From contig NZ_BMTY01000003.1 in the NCBI RefSeq assembly GCF_014649915.1, positions 1 to 64,000 on the forward strand: a DNA stretch of 64,000 bases. The letters run 5' to 3'. A model generated the notes under the pieces. That model saw only the letters and a list, made by a program, of their open reading frames with translations, had not been told where the DNA came from and searched no databases. A program made the position numbers and the translations under genes. Position 1 is the stretch's first letter; each line of letters begins with the position of its first letter. Positions 1-9,048 of this stretch are shown here, piece after piece. Origin of the DNA: Streptomyces toxytricini. GTDB lineage: Bacteria; Actinomycetota; Actinomycetes; Streptomycetales; Streptomycetaceae.

Positions 1-835
1 TGCCGGGGCCGCCCCCGGGGGAATGGCCTGGAGGTACTTGGGCCTACAAGCCGGATCAGGGAGCTTGCTCCCCCGCCTCAGTGGCCCCTTTCGTCCCACC
101 GGCATCAGCTGCCCCGTCGGCGGGAGCCGGGTGGGCTCTGACCGCACGAAACGACGCCCAGAGCATCATCCGGAGACAGGAGCGCGGCTGATCGCTACGT
201 GGGCGCCCCAGGTTTGGCGTCCGGCGGCCGTCGGGGGCCGGGAGCGCGTCAGATCGCTACAGGGGCGCTGTGCCTTTGGCGTCCGGCGGCCGTCAGGGGC
301 CGGGAGCGCGTCAGATCGCTACAGGGGCGCCGTCGGCTCGGCGGCTGACCGCCGGCTCGCAGGCGCTGGGAGGGCGGAGGCCGTCTACCTGCCGTCTGCC
401 GCCGAGATATGAGGAGCGCGGAGCGAGTAGGTGCGCTTCGCCGCCCATGACGGCCGTCAGCCGCCGAGATGAGGGACACGTGTAGTGATCTGATGCGTCT
501 CCCGCCCATGACGGCAGCCAGCCGCCGAAATACGGGAGTATGCAGCCATCTGGCCCATCTGGCCCATCTGACGCGATGTTGCGGTGCTGACGGCCGCCAG
601 CCGCCGAGCAGAGGAGGCCCACGTAGCGATCTGGGGCGCTTCTGTCTCCGGATGATGCTCTGGGCGTCGTTTCGTGCGGTCAGAGCCGGCCGGGTCTCTG
701 CCGACGGGGCTGCTGATGCCGGTAGGGCGGGACGCGGCGGCCGGGGCGGGAGAGAAGGCTCTCTGATGACCCCTCATGCCCCTCGTTCCCTCCAGGCCAT
801 TCCCCTGGGGGCTTCCCGGCAGCTTGTTGGCATTC
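1..835. repeat. Large imperfect inverted repeat of degenerate tandem units
   Basis: The two halves are inverted copies around a centre near position 410. The best-kept part is a perfect 46-bp inverted pair, 134-179 against 642-687. The outer ends also match: a GGGGAATGGCCTGGAGG stretch near 18-34 is found inverted near 797-835. Inside the arms are units of about 60-80 bp containing the words GTAGCGATCTG and ACGGCCGYCAGCCGCCGA. They read on the minus strand in the left half (GATCGCTAC at 190, 252 and 314, exactly 62 bp apart) and on the plus strand in the right half (near 482, 542 and 623). Function unknown. Confidence 0.75.
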
Positions 836-991
836 CGGGGCGGGTCGTCCTGTCAAGGGTGGCCCGCAAGGGCCATCGCGCAGCGACGCGACCGCAGGGA
901 GCGCCCTTTACAGGGCGGCCCGACCCGGAAGGACAATGGGCTGCCGGGACACCCCCGGAGCACGCCGACCCCGAGTCGTCGGCTCCTGCTT

Positions 992-1190
992 CCGCCGTTT
1001 CCGTCGTCGCCTTGTCGGTGGTGCCTCATCGGCTTCTGCTGGGGCCGCGCCTCCCCGTTCGTCTCCGACGCCGCCCCGCGTGGCCGCCGTCGCCGTTTCC
1101 GTCGTCGCCTTGTCGATGGTGCCTCATCGGCCTCTGCCGGAGCCGCGCCCCCCGTTCGTCTCCGACGCCGCCCGCGTGGCCGCCGCCTTC
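992..1190. repeat. 98-bp tandem duplication
   Basis: Two adjacent, slightly diverged copies of a unit of about 98 bp. The word CCGTCGTCGC begins at 1001 and again at 1099, and the following 90 bases align with few changes (for example CTTGTCGGTGG against CTTGTCGATGG, and matching GTTCGTCTCCGACGCCGCCC blocks). It is non-coding as far as I can tell. Confidence 0.7.
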
Positions 1191-1428
1191 GCCGGCTTCG
1201 GCGGGGCGTCTCCGGCGCGGCTTGTCGGCTCCCGCCACCCCTGCCCCGGTCCGTCCCCGTCCCCGAGTGCTCGGCTCCCGTCCTCCCCCCCCCACCCCCG
1301 AATCCTCCCAAATCCCCCCACCGTGCCGTCCCCTGGGCGTTCTGTCGGTTCTGGGGCGGAAGGCGAGACGAATGGTGTGGCGGAAGTGCCGGGGCGGCGG
1401 TGAGTCGTCTTGGAATACCTGATAGACA

Positions 1429-1440
1429 GTGAATATTCAC
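1429..1440. promoter_or_regulatory. 12-bp perfect palindrome upstream of the transglycosylase gene
   Basis: GTGAATATTCAC is a perfect palindrome and an AT-rich island in very GC-rich DNA, 51 bp before the chosen GTG start. It may be an operator or part of the promoter; the binding protein is unknown. Confidence 0.4.
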
Positions 1441-1491
1441 GGCTCGACCCGCCGTACAACTTGCCGGCCGCCTTGGGGGGATCGCCGCACT

Positions 1492-3228
1492 GTGAAGCCG
1501 CTTCACCGCCACCTCGTCAACACCTCGCGCAAGGTACTGTGCACGGCCGCGCTCGCGGCCAGTCTCACGACCGCCGCCGTCGTGACCAACCCGCCGACCG
1601 CCGATGCGGGGGAGTCCGAGCCAACTCCGGACAGCCCCCAGGCCACCGACCGCGGTGACGCCCGGCTCGACCTGCCGCAGGACGTCGCCGACCCGGCCGT
1701 GCCGCCGGCCGGCGGGGTGGTCGCCGGCGAGGGGGCCAGCGGGATACCCGCGACCGCCCTCGACGCGTACAAGCGCGCCGAGACGGCGGTCGCCGCCGCA
1801 CTGCCGAACTGCAAGCTGCCCTGGCAGCTGCTCGCCGGCATCGGCCGTGTGGAGTCCGTGCACGCATCCGGGTACGGGCTCAAGGCCGACGGCTACACCG
1901 AGAAGCCGATCCGCGGCCCCCAGCTCAACGGGCAGGGCTTCGCCGAGATCAAGGACACCGACAAGGGCGAGTGGGACGGCGACACCGCCTACGACCGGGC
2001 CGTCGGCCCGATGCAGTTCATCCCCTCGACCTGGGCCACCTGGGGCGCCGACGGCAGCGGCGACTCCAAGCGCGACCCGAACAACATCTACGACGCGGCG
2101 CTCGGCGCCGGGCTCTACCTGTGCGCCGGCGACCGCAACCTGTCCGACCAGGCGCAGCTCGACCGCGCGATCCTCAGCTACAACAACTCGCGCGAGTACG
2201 TGAACACGGTGCTCGGCTACATGCGCCAGTACCAGAGCGGCGCGACCGAGGTCGCGAACCCGCCCGTCGGGACGTACCCGACGCCGACGACGCCGGTGCT
2301 GCCGACCCCGCGGCCCACCACGCCGACGAAGCCGTCCACGCCGACGACCACCCCGGCGAAGCCGTCGACGCCGACCCCGCAGCCGACGCCCGAGAAGCCG
2401 AAGCCGGAGCCGGAGAAGCCCGCGCCGGCGCAGCTGGCCAAGCTGGAGGTCGTCGACGGCGCCGCCCTGAAGGCGGAGGCCGGTACGGAGTTCACCGCGG
2501 TGCCGCGCGTCAAGGCGCTGCTCAGCGACGGCAAGCCGGCCGTCGGCCAGCACGTGCTGTTCGCCGTCGAGGAGGACACCACCGGCGGCACCCGCTTCGG
2601 CACGGAGGGCCGCTCGCACCTGGTGGTCCGGACGGACGCCCAGGGCATCGCGGCCGCGCCGGGCCTGAAGGCCGGCCCGAAGGGCGGCACGTTCACGCTG
2701 CGCGCCTCCGGCTACGACACCACCCGCCAGTTCACGGTGAACCTCACCGGTACCGTCACCGCGAAGCCGGCCCCGGTGGCCGACCTGCTGGTGCGGACCG
2801 GCGCGGGCGCGGACAAGCCGCTGGAGGTCGTCGCCGGGACGCCGCTGACGGGCGTCAAGGTGAAGGCCGCGGCCGCCGGCCAGCCGGTTGCGGGTACGCG
2901 GGCCACCGCCGCGCTGGTCGAGAAGGACGCGGCCGGCGCGTGGGTTCCGGTGGACCCGGCGAAGGCGAAGGGCCCGTACTTCAAGGGCGCGGAGGACGGC
3001 GCGAAGCTGTTCCGGGTGGAGCTCGACCCGTCGGGCGCCGACGGTGTGATCGCGCTGCCCGAGCTGCTCACGGCCGACGTCGCCCCCGGCACCTACCACC
3101 TGCGGCTGACCACGAAGGAGAACGTGGTGCTGCTGCTGGAGCTCAAGGTGACCGCCAAGGCCGGCTCCGGCGAGAGCCCGGAGCCGAAGGCCCCGGAGAC
3201 CCCGGCGGTGACCTCCGCCCGGCGGTAA
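1492..3228 (+). CDS. Secreted lytic transglycosylase with C-terminal Ig-like region
   Basis: Predicted to cleave peptidoglycan glycan strands outside the membrane. The GTG at 1492 is chosen because a GGGGGGA ribosome binding site lies about 10 bases upstream and a signal peptide follows at once (basic start, then a hydrophobic stretch through LAASLTTAAVV, cut near ADAGE). Residues of about 95-250 form an SLT/MltB-like domain: GRVES carries the likely catalytic Glu, GPMQFIPSTW is the family hallmark, and SYNNS follows. Next comes a Pro/Thr/Lys linker of about 60 residues (PTPTTP, TPTTTPAKPST), a typical wall-spanning spacer. The last 270 residues look like one or two beta-sandwich domains. No LPXTG sorting signal is seen. 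The product is 578 residues. It is transcribed alone and has its own terminator. Confidence 0.85.
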   Translation: MKPLHRHLVNTSRKVLCTAALAASLTTAAVVTNPPTADAGESEPTPDSPQATDRGDARLDLPQDVADPAVPPAGGVVAGEGASGIPATALDAYKRAETAVAAALPNCKLPWQLLAGIGRVESVHASGYGLKADGYTEKPIRGPQLNGQGFAEIKDTDKGEWDGDTAYDRAVGPMQFIPSTWATWGADGSGDSKRDPNNIYDAALGAGLYLCAGDRNLSDQAQLDRAILSYNNSREYVNTVLGYMRQYQSGATEVANPPVGTYPTPTTPVLPTPRPTTPTKPSTPTTTPAKPSTPTPQPTPEKPKPEPEKPAPAQLAKLEVVDGAALKAEAGTEFTAVPRVKALLSDGKPAVGQHVLFAVEEDTTGGTRFGTEGRSHLVVRTDAQGIAAAPGLKAGPKGGTFTLRASGYDTTRQFTVNLTGTVTAKPAPVADLLVRTGAGADKPLEVVAGTPLTGVKVKAAAAGQPVAGTRATAALVEKDAAGAWVPVDPAKAKGPYFKGAEDGAKLFRVELDPSGADGVIALPELLTADVAPGTYHLRLTTKENVVLLLELKVTAKAGSGESPEPKAPETPAVTSARR

Positions 3229-3246
3229 GCGGACCGTAGTACGAGC

Positions 3247-3290
3247 GGCGGCCGCCCGCCCCGTCCCCGTGACGGTGGCGGGCGGCCGCC
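3247..3290 (+). terminator. Terminator of the transglycosylase gene
   Basis: A GC-rich hairpin starts about 20 bases after the stop codon: arms 3247-3265 and 3271-3290 pair with a single bulged base around a 5-base loop, followed by GTTTCG. Confidence 0.75.
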
Positions 3291-3341
3291 GTTTCGCTTC
3301 CCTCCGCGGGCCCCGCTCGGGCCCCGGGGCCCGGAAAAGGC

Positions 3342-3386
3342 AGGAGCCCCGCCTCTCTCCGCTCGTGCGGAGGAGGCAGGGCTCCT
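3342..3386 (-). terminator. Terminator of the cold-shock gene
   Basis: Arms of about 20 bases (3342-3362 with 3367-3386) pair with one or two mismatches around TCGT. Read on the minus strand the hairpin is followed by CCTTTTCC, a short T tract, as expected for a terminator of the cold-shock gene ending at 3427. Confidence 0.75.
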
Positions 3387-3426
3387 TGGGTGGTGCTTTC
3401 CAACCGCGATGGTTGGCCCCGGGCGA

Positions 3427-3630
3427 TTAGGCCGGGGTGACGTTCTCCGCCTGCGGGCCCTTCGGACCCTGGGTGACGTCGAAGTTCACGGTCTGGTTCT
3501 CCTCGAGGGAGCGGAAGCCAGACGCGTTGATCGCGGAGTAGTGGACGAAGACATCCGGGCCGCCGCCGTCCTGGGCGATGAAGCCGAAGCCCTTTTCAGC
3601 GTTGAACCACTTCACGGTTCCGGTAGCCAT
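3427..3630 (-). CDS. Cold-shock protein (CspA family)
   Basis: A 67-residue single cold-shock domain that binds RNA or single-stranded DNA and acts as an RNA chaperone. The start [10 protein letters not shown] is typical of Streptomyces Csp proteins. Both RNA-binding motifs are intact: KGFGFI (RNP1) and VFVHYS (RNP2). The ATG at 3630 is preferred over an in-frame start seven codons upstream because AGGAGGG lies just before it on the minus strand. The leader is about 130 bases if the TAGGCT at 3764-3769 (minus strand) is the -10 box. Long leaders are common for csp genes and can carry temperature control, but nothing here proves that. Confidence 0.93.
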   Translation of the reverse strand: MATGTVKWFNAEKGFGFIAQDGGGPDVFVHYSAINASGFRSLEENQTVNFDVTQGPKGPQAENVTPA

Positions 3631-3763
3631 GAGCCCTCCTATATGGGCCAAAGGGTCGCCCTGCTCCAGAACCTGCTAAGAAGTCTGAAAACTACAAAAG
3701 CCCGCGGGTCACATTCTCCGCAGGCCTCGTACTGCAAGGGAAACCAAACTGCAACTTGCGTCG

Positions 3764-3769
3764 AGCCTA
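3764..3769 (-). promoter_or_regulatory. Candidate -10 box of the cold-shock gene
   Basis: TAGGCT on the minus strand resembles the Streptomyces vegetative -10 pattern TAGRRT, but no good -35 box is seen at the right spacing. If real, it gives a leader of about 130 bases. Confidence 0.3.
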
Positions 3770-3857
3770 GCACGCACACCGCGGCCGAGACCAGAGGGAA
3801 AGATCACGTCACCCGGACGTTTGAGACCCGCGCGAAGGCTGACGCGGGGCCGCCAGC

Positions 3858-4718
<861 letters not shown>

Positions 4719-5040
4719 CCGGTTGGCGTGATCGATTTTTCGGGCGGCCGTCCCGGTTCCGCTCCCGTTCCGCTCCGGGCCTCCCCGGCGGTCGCGATCC
4801 GCGATCTCCTCCACATGATCCGTTTATCGGGAATTCCGCCTTCATTCACGCGGCGCGCCCGCCCCGGTTAATCCGGGCGGCCCTCACCGTCCCGCCCGGA
4901 CGGGAATACCGGCCGCCCTGCCGGCTCCGGGCCCGGCGGATCCGCCCCGGCGGCGGCCCGGCCCGCCTAAGGTGGCGGCTGGCGATCACACACGCAGCGA
5001 GCAGAGGGCCCCGGCGGGCCCGGACCACGGGGGAGGGGAC
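4719..5040. other. Intergenic region between mqnA and the kinase gene
   Basis: 322 bases without a gene. It is locally AT-richer, with an imperfect hairpin around CCCCGGTTAATCCGGG (4862-4877) and the short words CGGGAATTCCG and CGGGAATACCG. A promoter for the kinase gene probably lies here, but I cannot place its boxes with confidence. No clear terminator of mqnA is seen. Confidence 0.4.
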
Positions 5041-6774
5041 GTGTTGCAGCCGCTCGAAGCCGGCGAACCGCGGACCATCGGGGCGTACCGGCTGCTGGGG
5101 AGGCTCGGGGCGGGCGGCATGGGCCGCGTCTACCTGGGCCGCAGCGCGGGCGGCCGTACGGTCGCCGTCAAGGTCGTGCACCCGCACTTCGCCGCCGACA
5201 CCGAGTTCCGCGCCCGGTTCCGCCGCGAGGTGGAGGCCGCCCGCCGGGTCGGCGGCGAGTGGACCGCGCCCGTCCTCGACGCCGACCCCGACGCGCCGGT
5301 GCCGTGGGTGGCCACCGGGTACGTCGCGGGGCCGTCCCTCGGCGCGGCGGTCGCCGCACACGGGCCGCTGCCCGAGCCGGCCGTGCGCGCCCTCGGCGAG
5401 GGCCTGGCCCGCGCCCTGTGCGCCGTCCACGCGCTGGGCCTGGTCCACCGCGACGTGAAGCCGTCGAACGTGATGCTCACCCTCGACGGCCCCCGCCTGA
5501 TCGACTTCGGCATCGCGCGGGCCACGGACGGCACCGCCTCCCTCACCTCCACCGGGGTCTCCGTCGGCTCGCCCGGCTACATGTCCCCCGAGCAGATCCT
5601 CGGCCGCGGCGTCACCGGCGCCTCCGACGTGTTCTCCCTCGGCGCGGTGCTGGCGTTCGCCGCGACGGGCCGGCCGCCGTTCAGCGGGGACCACTCGGCG
5701 ACCCTCCTCTACAAGGTGGTGCACGAGCCGCCGGACCTCGACGCCGTCCCGGCCGGCCCGCTGCGCGACCTGGTCGCCGCCTGCCTGGCGAAGGACGCCG
5801 CGGACCGGCCCGCACCGCAGGCCGTCGCGGACGCCTTCGACGGCGCGCTGCTCGCCCCCGGGCGGCTCCCCGCGGCCGTGCTGGAGGACGCGAGCCGGGC
5901 GGCCGTCGCCCTGCTCGACCTGGAGGCGGGGGAGCCCGCCGCGCAGCAGGAGGCCGCCTCGGGCCCGGTCCCGTTCACCACGCCCGCGTACGGGGCCGCC
6001 GCGGGCGTCTTCGGGGCGCCGGACCCGTCGTACGGCGGCCCGGCCGGCTCCGGGTACGCCGGGCCGGCGGGCCCGTACGGCGCGCCGACGCAGACCGCGG
6101 GCGGCGCCCTGCCCGGGCCGCGCCCCGCCCCCGGCGACTCCGGTACGGGCGGCGGCGCGGGCGGCGAGGGCGACGGCCGGGCCACCGGGGCCGCCGGGGC
6201 CGGGCGCCGGCTGGCCTTCACCGCGGCCGGGCGGCGCGTCAGCTGCACCGTGGTCCTCGCCGCGGCCGCCGTCGTCTCGGCGCTCTCCGGCGGGCTGTAC
6301 GGGCTCGGGCTCCTGCCGGGAGGCGGCGGCAGCGGCCAGGACGCGGGCGCCCGCCCGCCGTCCGCCTCCGGCGAGAGCCCTGCCACGCCCGGCCCGTCGG
6401 CGCCGAAGGCGCGCGCCGACGTCCCGAAGGAGCTGGTCGGGACGTGGAAGGGGACGGTGACCACGGCCCGCATGGGCGTCCCGGCCGAGTTCGAGATCAC
6501 CATCAAGGCGGGCCGCACCGGCGAGGTCGTCGGCCGGGACAAGTCCGTGCTGCCGCTGATCGGCACCGATTGCAGCGGCGACTGGAAGCTCGTCTCCGCG
6601 ACCGACCACTCGCTGGTCCTCGACACGTCGGGCGGCCCCAACCCGGCTCCCGGCATCTGCTCGAACGGCTCCTCCGAGGAGCGCTTCTCCCTCAACGACA
6701 ACGGCACCCTGCACTACAAGTCGGGCGACGCTGCCGCCGGAAACCCCGAGGGGGACCTGACGCGCATCCGGTGA
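5041..6774 (+). CDS. Membrane-anchored Hanks-type Ser/Thr protein kinase
   Basis: Signal-transducing protein kinase of 577 residues. The GTG at 5041 follows GGGGGAGGGG at ideal spacing, and the kinase domain then begins almost at once. Visible motifs: glycine loop GAGGMG (about 23-28), catalytic Lys in VAVKVV (about 44), HRDVKPSN (about 136-143), DFG (155-157), then GSPGYMSPEQ and DVFSLGAVL. A Pro/Gly/Ala-rich linker from about 290 to 395 precedes one transmembrane segment at about 401-423 (VVLAAAAVVSALSGGLYGLG). The outer domain of about 130 residues begins near DVPKELVGTWKG, contains two cysteines, and ends EGDLTRIR. It has no PASTA repeats and looks like a small lipocalin- or META-like sensor, which is a guess. 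It lies between mqnA and mqnC with no sequence sign of a shared function. Confidence 0.88.
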   Translation: MLQPLEAGEPRTIGAYRLLGRLGAGGMGRVYLGRSAGGRTVAVKVVHPHFAADTEFRARFRREVEAARRVGGEWTAPVLDADPDAPVPWVATGYVAGPSLGAAVAAHGPLPEPAVRALGEGLARALCAVHALGLVHRDVKPSNVMLTLDGPRLIDFGIARATDGTASLTSTGVSVGSPGYMSPEQILGRGVTGASDVFSLGAVLAFAATGRPPFSGDHSATLLYKVVHEPPDLDAVPAGPLRDLVAACLAKDAADRPAPQAVADAFDGALLAPGRLPAAVLEDASRAAVALLDLEAGEPAAQQEAASGPVPFTTPAYGAAAGVFGAPDPSYGGPAGSGYAGPAGPYGAPTQTAGGALPGPRPAPGDSGTGGGAGGEGDGRATGAAGAGRRLAFTAAGRRVSCTVVLAAAAVVSALSGGLYGLGLLPGGGGSGQDAGARPPSASGESPATPGPSAPKARADVPKELVGTWKGTVTTARMGVPAEFEITIKAGRTGEVVGRDKSVLPLIGTDCSGDWKLVSATDHSLVLDTSGGPNPAPGICSNGSSEERFSLNDNGTLHYKSGDAAAGNPEGDLTRIR

Positions 6775-6848
6775 TTTCCCGCCCCGGGCCCTGGCGTAGG
6801 CTGGATCGGTCCGGACCTCTTGACACACCGCCGAAGGGTGACGCACCG

Positions 6849-8048
6849 GTGACCGACCAGGCCGCTCTCCAGTCTGTCCTCGACCGCGCCGCCGAAGGGG
6901 GCCGGATCTCCGCCGAGGAGGCGCTCGACCTCTACCGGCACGCCCCGCTGCACGCCCTCGGCTCCGCCGCCGACGCCGCCCGCCGCCGCCGCTACGCGGG
7001 CACGGAGCACATCGCGACGTACATCATCGAGCGGAACATCAACTACACCAACGTCTGTGTGACGGCCTGCAAGTTCTGCGCCTTCTACGCGGCCCCGAAG
7101 GACACGAAGAAGGGCTGGACCCGCGACCTCGACGACATCCTGCGCCGCTGCGCGGAGACCGTGGAGCTCGGCGGCACGCAGATCATGTTCCAGGGCGGCC
7201 ACCACCCGGACTTCGGGGTGGAGTACTACGAGGAGCACTTCTCCGCGATCAAGAAGGCGTTCCCGCAGCTGGTCATCCACTCCCTCGGCGCGTCCGAGGT
7301 CGAGCACATGGCCCGCATCTCCAGGGTGAGCGCCGAGGAGGCCATCCGCCGCATCCACGCGGCGGGCCTGGACTCCTTCGCCGGCGCCGGCGCGGAACTG
7401 CTGCCGGCGCGGCCGCGCAAGGCCATCGCCCCGCTGAAGGAGTCCGGCGAGCGCTGGCTGGAGATCATGGAGCTGGCGCACGGCCTGGGCGTCGAGTCGA
7501 CCTCCACCATGCTGATGGGCACCGGCGAGACCAACGCCGAGCGGATCGAGCACCTGCGGATGATCCGCGACGTCCAGGACCGGACGGGCGGCTTCCGGGC
7601 GTTCATCCCGTACACGTACCAGCCGGAGAACAACCACCTGAAGGGCCGCACGCAGGCGACCGTCTTCGAGTACCTGCGGATGATCGCGGTCGCGCGCCTG
7701 TTCCTCGACAACGTCGCCCACATCCAGGGCTCCTGGCTGACCGTCGGCAAGGAGGCCGGGCAGCTGTCGCTGCACTACGGCGCGGACGACCTCGGCTCGA
7801 TCATGCTGGAGGAGAACGTCGTCTCCTCGGCGGGAGCCAAGCACCGCTCGAACCGGCACGAGATCATCGACCTGATCCGCAAGGCGGGCCGCGTCCCCGC
7901 CCAGCGCGCCACGACGTACGAGCACCTCGCGGTGCACACGGACCCGGCGGACGACCCCGTCGACCACCGCGTCGTCTCGCACATCTCGTCCGTCGCGATC
8001 GAGGGCGGCACCGCCCACCCCGAGCTGAAGCTCATCTCCGCCGAGTGA
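6849..8048 (+). CDS. mqnC: Cyclic dehypoxanthinyl futalosine synthase MqnC
   Basis: Radical SAM enzyme of the futalosine menaquinone pathway: it cyclises dehypoxanthinyl futalosine. The iron-sulfur motif CVTACKFCAFY near residue 65 is the CX3CX2C radical SAM signature. Other family marks are YIIERNINYTN just before it, MFQGGHHPDFGVEYYE and GVESTSTMLMGTGET. The 399-residue length is normal. The GTG at 6849 has GAAGGG about 10 bases upstream. The 74-base gap from the kinase gene contains a TAGGCT word at 6796 that could be its own -10 box. The next gene starts 7 bases after its stop, so the two are likely co-transcribed. Confidence 0.93.
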   Translation: MTDQAALQSVLDRAAEGGRISAEEALDLYRHAPLHALGSAADAARRRRYAGTEHIATYIIERNINYTNVCVTACKFCAFYAAPKDTKKGWTRDLDDILRRCAETVELGGTQIMFQGGHHPDFGVEYYEEHFSAIKKAFPQLVIHSLGASEVEHMARISRVSAEEAIRRIHAAGLDSFAGAGAELLPARPRKAIAPLKESGERWLEIMELAHGLGVESTSTMLMGTGETNAERIEHLRMIRDVQDRTGGFRAFIPYTYQPENNHLKGRTQATVFEYLRMIAVARLFLDNVAHIQGSWLTVGKEAGQLSLHYGADDLGSIMLEENVVSSAGAKHRSNRHEIIDLIRKAGRVPAQRATTYEHLAVHTDPADDPVDHRVVSHISSVAIEGGTAHPELKLISAE

Positions 8049-8055
8049 CCCGCCC

Positions 8056-8715
8056 GTGCTGACGCTGCACCGCGCCGACGTCCTCCTCACCGGGCGGGGG
8101 GCCGATCCGCTGCCCGGCGGGGCGGTCCTCGTCGACGGCGGGCGGATCACCGCGGTCGGCCCGTACGAGGAGCTCGGCGCGCGGGCCCCGCAGGCGCGGG
8201 TGCGGCGCTGGCCCGGTCTGCTCACCCCGGGGCTCGTGCTGCACGGGGCGCGGGAGCTGCTGGAGGAGGCCTACCACCCGGACGGGCAGTTCGAGGCGGA
8301 CGCGCTCGGCACCGAGCCGATCGCCGGCGCTGCGGAGCTGGCCGCGCTGGGGCTGACGGAGGCCCGCCGCGGCAACAGCGCGCGGCGCGCCGCGCAGAAG
8401 CTGCTGGCCCGCGGGGTGGTGGCGGTGTCGGGGCGGTTGACGGTCGCGGCGGTGCGGACGGCGGTGGCCCGCTCGGGCCTGGAACTGCTGCCTCCGGCCG
8501 CCGGCGAGGGGGCGCCCGGGGGGCGGCGTGCGGTGTCGGCGGATCCGTTCGAGGGCCTGGCCGACGTTCAGGACGCCTTCCACGGGGTCGTGGCGGCGGG
8601 CGGCCCCGCCCGTTTCGCGGTGTTCGCGGCCGCGGCCGGCTCCCTGCGCGAGGCCGGGTCCGCGGCGTGCGTGGCCACCGTCATCGGCGGACGGCTGCTG
8701 CACCGCCGGCGCTGA
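8056..8715 (+). CDS. Degenerate amidohydrolase-like protein
   Basis: 219 residues resembling the small outer domain of imidazolonepropionase-type amidohydrolases: ADVLLTGRG, GGAVLVDGGRITAVGP, then GLLTPGLVLHGARELLEE. In active relatives the PGLV segment runs into a metal-binding HxH; here HGARELL follows and no HxH is present. Most of the TIM barrel is also missing, so catalysis by the usual route is unlikely. It starts 7 bases after mqnC, suggesting co-expression. A role in menaquinone synthesis is possible but unproven. The 3' end overlaps the convergent luxR-type gene by 35 bases. Confidence 0.75.
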   Translation: MLTLHRADVLLTGRGADPLPGGAVLVDGGRITAVGPYEELGARAPQARVRRWPGLLTPGLVLHGARELLEEAYHPDGQFEADALGTEPIAGAAELAALGLTEARRGNSARRAAQKLLARGVVAVSGRLTVAAVRTAVARSGLELLPPAAGEGAPGGRRAVSADPFEGLADVQDAFHGVVAAGGPARFAVFAAAAGSLREAGSAACVATVIGGRLLHRRR

Positions 8716-8986
8716 GCGTCCCCTCCTCGCGGGCCAGGGCGGCCAGCAGGCAGGCCTGGAGGCGGCTGATCCCGCCCAGCTTGGCCCGTATGTTGTGGAC
8801 GTGGAACTTCACCGTGCTGACGGAGAGGTGGAGTTCGCCCGCGAGCTCGGCGTTCGACGCGCCGGTCGCCAGGCACAGGAAGACGGCCGACTCCTGCTCG
8901 GTCAGCTGGACCTCGGGGCGGCGGGCCGTCGTCTCCCTCCCGTACGCCGGGAACCAGGCCGGGACGCTGAAGCTGACGACACGCAC
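8681..8986 (-). CDS. Small stand-alone LuxR-type DNA-binding protein
   Basis: A 101-residue protein made up mainly of a LuxR/GerE helix-turn-helix (about residues 27-88): LTEQESAVFLCLATG, SNAELAGELHLSVSTVKFHVHNI, RAKLGG. There is no receiver or ligand domain. The GTG at 8986 has a strong GAGGAG site just upstream on the minus strand. The gene is convergent with the amidohydrolase-like gene and overlaps its end by 35 bases. The DNA target is not known; the nearby genes give no clear clue. Confidence 0.82.
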   Translation of the reverse strand: MRVVSFSVPAWFPAYGRETTARRPEVQLTEQESAVFLCLATGASNAELAGELHLSVSTVKFHVHNIRAKLGGISRLQACLLAALAREEGTLSAGGAAAVRR

Positions 8987-9048
8987 GTTTCCACTCCTCG
9001 CCCCCGGCCGTCACGGCCCGGACGGTCGACTCACCGACTCTCCCCGCT

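Larger units (their letters stand above)
1..1491. other. Gene-free region with repeats
   Basis: No convincing gene lies in these 1.49 kb. The open frames here are rich in Arg, Pro, Ser and Gly, match no family I recognise, and run across repeats. The first 835 bases form an imperfect inverted repeat of degenerate units, and 992-1190 is a tandem duplication; both are listed separately. The last bases hold the upstream region of the transglycosylase gene, including a 12-bp palindrome at 1429-1440. Confidence 0.6.

Noticed and set aside
190..633. The repeated units as a CRISPR array
   Set aside because: Units are degenerate, reverse direction at the centre, and are not separated by unique spacers of even length; no cas genes are nearby.
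469..1432. Plus-strand open frames in the first 1.4 kb
   Set aside because: They run across the inverted and tandem repeats, overlap each other, and give Pro/Arg/Ser-rich products without domains.
853..3099. A long minus-strand open frame of about 750 codons
   Set aside because: It is antisense to the transglycosylase gene and continues through the repeats. Its product is Arg/Gly/Val-rich without any known domain, typical of chance frames in high-GC DNA.
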